NCBI GenBank assembly: GCA_012960305.1 | Contig: DUBM01000009.1 | Coordinates: 66,413-130,412 of the forward strand | Direction of reading: 5' to 3' | Source of the DNA: Gammaproteobacteria bacterium | GTDB lineage: Bacteria > Pseudomonadota > Gammaproteobacteria > Pseudomonadales > Pseudohongiellaceae | DNA length: 64,000 bases | In this document: piece by piece, positions 61,121 to 64,000 of the stretch | Layout: each line of letters begins with the position of its first letter | Numbering within the stretch: the first letter of the stretch is position 1 | Notes under the pieces: model-generated | The model's input: the letters and a program-made list of their open reading frames with translations, nothing else | Told to the model about the DNA's origin: nothing | Databases searched by the model: none | Position numbers and translations under genes: made by a program

Positions 61121-63025
61121 TTACACGGCTTCAGATTGGATCTTGCAATCCGCAAGTTTTTGGCGGATTAAAGCGGCCACGCTAGAGCCATCAAGGCCAA
61201 CTGCCACCAACATATCAGGAACTTTTCCATGTTCGAGAAATTTATCAGGCAAGCCCAAGTTTAACACGGGAATCAGATAATTCGATTGGAGCAAGAATTC
61301 ATTAACAGCAGACCCAGCGCCACCGGCTAACGTATTCTCTTCTATTGTGACGATTAGTTGATGGCTGGTGGCCAAATCTCCAATCAGCTGTTCATCCAGA
61401 GGCTTAACAAAGCGCATGTCAGCGACGGTTGCATTGATTGGTTCGGCAGCTTCAAGTGCCGGGGCTAGCATACTGCCGAAAGCAAGTATGGCCACAGAGC
61501 GCCCTTGTCGTTTGGTGATCGCTTTGCCGATTGTAACTGTTGCGGTATTTTTTTGTACTGCGGCACCAGGCCCTTTACCTCTTGGATATCGAACAGCAGC
61601 AGGGCCTTTGTATTGATAAGCCGTATTCAGCAATGTATAGGTTTCATTTTCATCGCTGGGCGCTATAACTAGCATGTTCGGAATGCACCGCAGATAACTA
61701 AGATCAAAACTACCGGCATGGGTCGGGCCGTCTTCTCCAACGAGACCGGCGCGATCGATCGCGAACAATACGTTCAAATTTTGGATGGCTATGTCGTGAA
61801 TTAACTGATCATAGGCGCGTTGTAAAAACGTTGAATAAATCGCGACGATGGGTTTTAAGCCATCGCAGGCCATTCCTGCGGCAAAAGTCAGTGCATGTTG
61901 TTCAGCTATCGCCACGTCATGGAATCGGTCAGGAAAACGTTCGGCAAATTGGTTCATCCCGGAACCAGCACCCATTGCAGGAGTAATACCCACCGCAAGA
62001 GGATCGGCAGCAGCGATATTACAAATCCAATCGCCAAAGACTTGTGAATAGGTTTGTGTGACTGGCGCTGATTTGGCTGCGGGAGCACTAACACTAGCGT
62101 CTAATTTACTTATAGCATGCATGCCAAATGGATCGTTTTCCGACTCCGAATAGCCTTTGCCTTTTTGCGTAACAATGTGAAGAAGCTGCGGGCCACGGAG
62201 CGTTTTAATGTTTTTAAGTATTTCTACTAGCCCAACCGTGTTATGTCCGTCAATCAAGCCAATATAGTTAAATCCAATTTCTTCAAAAAGAGTGCCCGGT
62301 GACACCATTCCTTTCATATATTCTTCAGCGCGATGTACCGCTTTCAGCGCAGGAGGAATCTTGGAAAGCACGCGTTTTGAGCCGGTGCGGATAAAATTAT
62401 AAGGCTTGCTCGCCCACATACGAGCGAAGTAACTAGATAGTCCACCAACGTTGTCGGAGATAGACATATTGTTATCATTGAGGATTACCAAAATATTGTC
62501 GTCAAGATGGCCGGCATGATTGAGTGCTTCGAAAGCGATACCAGCTGTCATAGCGCCATCGCCAATTACTGCTATGGTGTGCTGCTCTTTATCTTGCATC
62601 TTGGAGGCTAACATCATGCCCAATGCTGCACTAATCGAAGTGCTGGAATGTCCGGCTCCAAAGGCATCAAATTCACTTTCTGCGCGATTAGGGAATGCAG
62701 TCAGACCACCGGCTTGGCGCATGGTGAGCATTTCATCCCTACGTCCGGTTAAAATTTTATGGGGATAAGCTTGATGGCCAACATCCCAAAGCAATCGATC
62801 GTTTGGTGTATTGAATACGTAGTGTAAGGCGATTGTTAATTCAACCACTCCCAAGCCAGCGCCAAGGTGCCCGCCAGTTTGACCCACGGCATAGAGTAAA
62901 AATAGCCGCAGTTCATTAGCCAACAACGACAGCTGATTCTGCTCCAGGACTTTGAGATCCTGGGGACTGTCGATCTGGTCCAACAATGGTGTATCGGGCC
63001 GAATTTTCGGTATTTCGTCTAGCAT
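61121..63025 (-). CDS. dxs: 1-deoxy-D-xylulose-5-phosphate synthase
   Basis: [89 protein letters not shown]. Confidence 0.98.
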   Translation of the reverse strand: MLDEIPKIRPDTPLLDQIDSPQDLKVLEQNQLSLLANELRLFLLYAVGQTGGHLGAGLGVVELTIALHYVFNTPNDRLLWDVGHQAYPHKILTGRRDEMLTMRQAGGLTAFPNRAESEFDAFGAGHSSTSISAALGMMLASKMQDKEQHTIAVIGDGAMTAGIAFEALNHAGHLDDNILVILNDNNMSISDNVGGLSSYFARMWASKPYNFIRTGSKRVLSKIPPALKAVHRAEEYMKGMVSPGTLFEEIGFNYIGLIDGHNTVGLVEILKNIKTLRGPQLLHIVTQKGKGYSESENDPFGMHAISKLDASVSAPAAKSAPVTQTYSQVFGDWICNIAAADPLAVGITPAMGAGSGMNQFAERFPDRFHDVAIAEQHALTFAAGMACDGLKPIVAIYSTFLQRAYDQLIHDIAIQNLNVLFAIDRAGLVGEDGPTHAGSFDLSYLRCIPNMLVIAPSDENETYTLLNTAYQYKGPAAVRYPRGKGPGAAVQKNTATVTIGKAITKRQGRSVAILAFGSMLAPALEAAEPINATVADMRFVKPLDEQLIGDLATSHQLIVTIEENTLAGGAGSAVNEFLLQSNYLIPVLNLGLPDKFLEHGKVPDMLVAVGLDGSSVAALIRQKLADCKIQSEAV

Positions 63026-63144
63026 GTCTTTACTTCAACTCCGGCAATCTAGATTTATGCAACAGTGATAGGGTTCTCGGATAACTTAAATCAACGTTTA
63101 TTAATGGTCAATCAAAGGCCGGGCTATGTTCTCTCATTTGACGA

Positions 63145-64000
63145 TCAGTGCGCGCGGCTTACGATAAAAGCTGCCAGATTCCTTAAAGTATCAGCAGCTT
63201 CGCTAAATTCATCCAGCGCTTTGATTGCGTTTTTAACTAATTCAGTGGCTTTTTCCTGCGCTCCATCCACACCTAGCAATGAAACATAGGTTGGCTTATT
63301 AAGTTCTCGATCTGACCCCTGTGGTTTGCCTAAGGTTTCGGTATCGCTAGTTTCATCGAGAATGTCATCTTGTATTTGGAAGGCCAATCCCAATTGCGTA
63401 GCATAAGCTTTTAGAGCTTCCAGTTGCTTTGGTGATGTTTGTGGGTAACTTAGCCCTCCCAACAAGGCACTAGTGCGTATTAATGCACCAGTTTTTAAAC
63501 TGTAGAGGATTTCTAGTTCCGCTAGAGTTGGCTGTGTACCTACTGCTTCAAAATCCAAATATTGTCCACCCACCATACCGCTTGCCCCAGCGGCCAGACT
63601 AAGTTGCTGGATCATCTCGAGCGCTTTATCTGGTGCGACAGTCTCTGCAGTGCTGAGTATTTCGAACGCCATTGATTGCAGTGCATCGCCCACTAATATT
63701 GCTGTCGCCTCGTTGAAAGCTGTGTGAACGGTTGGTCGTCCACGCCGCAAGTCATCATCGTCCATTGATGGGAGGTCATCATGCACTAGCGAGTAGCTAT
63801 GAATCAGTTCAACAGCACAAGCCGCGGCATCGCCAGCTGCTAACTCGCCACCTACAGCGAGTACACTGCCATAAACTAGGGCTGGCCTTATTCTTTTACC
63901 TCCCCCAAGTGCAGCATAAGTCATCGCCTGTTTAAGGTTGCTGCTGGGGTATTCGATATCAAATTTTTTCTCAAGAACAGCATTGACTCGCAGTTGACAT
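63145..64000 (-). CDS. ispA: (2E,6E)-farnesyl diphosphate synthase (geranyltranstransferase); 5' end beyond window
   Basis: LGGGKRIRPALVYGS; HSYSLVHDDLPSMDDDDLRRGRPTVH; LAFQIQDDILDETSD; frame stays open upstream to the window edge (...LRVNAVLEKKFDIEYPSSNLKQAM). Confidence 0.96.
   Translation of the reverse strand, partial: CQLRVNAVLEKKFDIEYPSSNLKQAMTYAALGGGKRIRPALVYGSVLAVGGELAAGDAAACAVELIHSYSLVHDDLPSMDDDDLRRGRPTVHTAFNEATAILVGDALQSMAFEILSTAETVAPDKALEMIQQLSLAAGASGMVGGQYLDFEAVGTQPTLAELEILYSLKTGALIRTSALLGGLSYPQTSPKQLEALKAYATQLGLAFQIQDDILDETSDTETLGKPQGSDRELNKPTYVSLLGVDGAQEKATELVKNAIKALDEFSEAADTLRNLAAFIVSRAH

Overview
This 64-kb window reads as a chromosomal segment of a marine-type gammaproteobacterium (Cellvibrionales/OM60-like by gene order; inference). 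It is mostly conserved housekeeping operons: amiB-mutL-miaA-hfq-hflX-hflK-hflC-DUF2065-hisZ-purA; rnr-rlmB-rpsF-rpsR-(membrane protein)-rplI-dnaB-alr-radA; ettA/glyA-nrdR-ribD-ribE-ribBA-ribH-nusB-thiL-pgpA-ribA; a vitamin B12 salvage locus (cobalamin riboswitch-btuB-cobO-btuF, with cobC convergent); and dxs-ispA, which runs off the right end. Between these are accessory stretches at about 11.3-18.9 kb and 29-45 kb. They hold a RAYT-like transposase, a BCCT transporter next to tRNA-Leu, metabolic and hydrolytic genes, a MerR/metal-permease pair, and several decayed gene fragments that I identified by reading translations of short frames. The most interesting item is a chromosomal two-gene module at 44.4-46.25 kb: a winged-helix-like protein with three tandem DnaT-like domains, overlapping a phage lambda P-like protein. 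This may be a domesticated replicative helicase loader. It is accompanied by a DnaB with an unusual insertion between its Walker A and Walker B motifs. All family assignments come from motif recognition by eye; no database searches were run.
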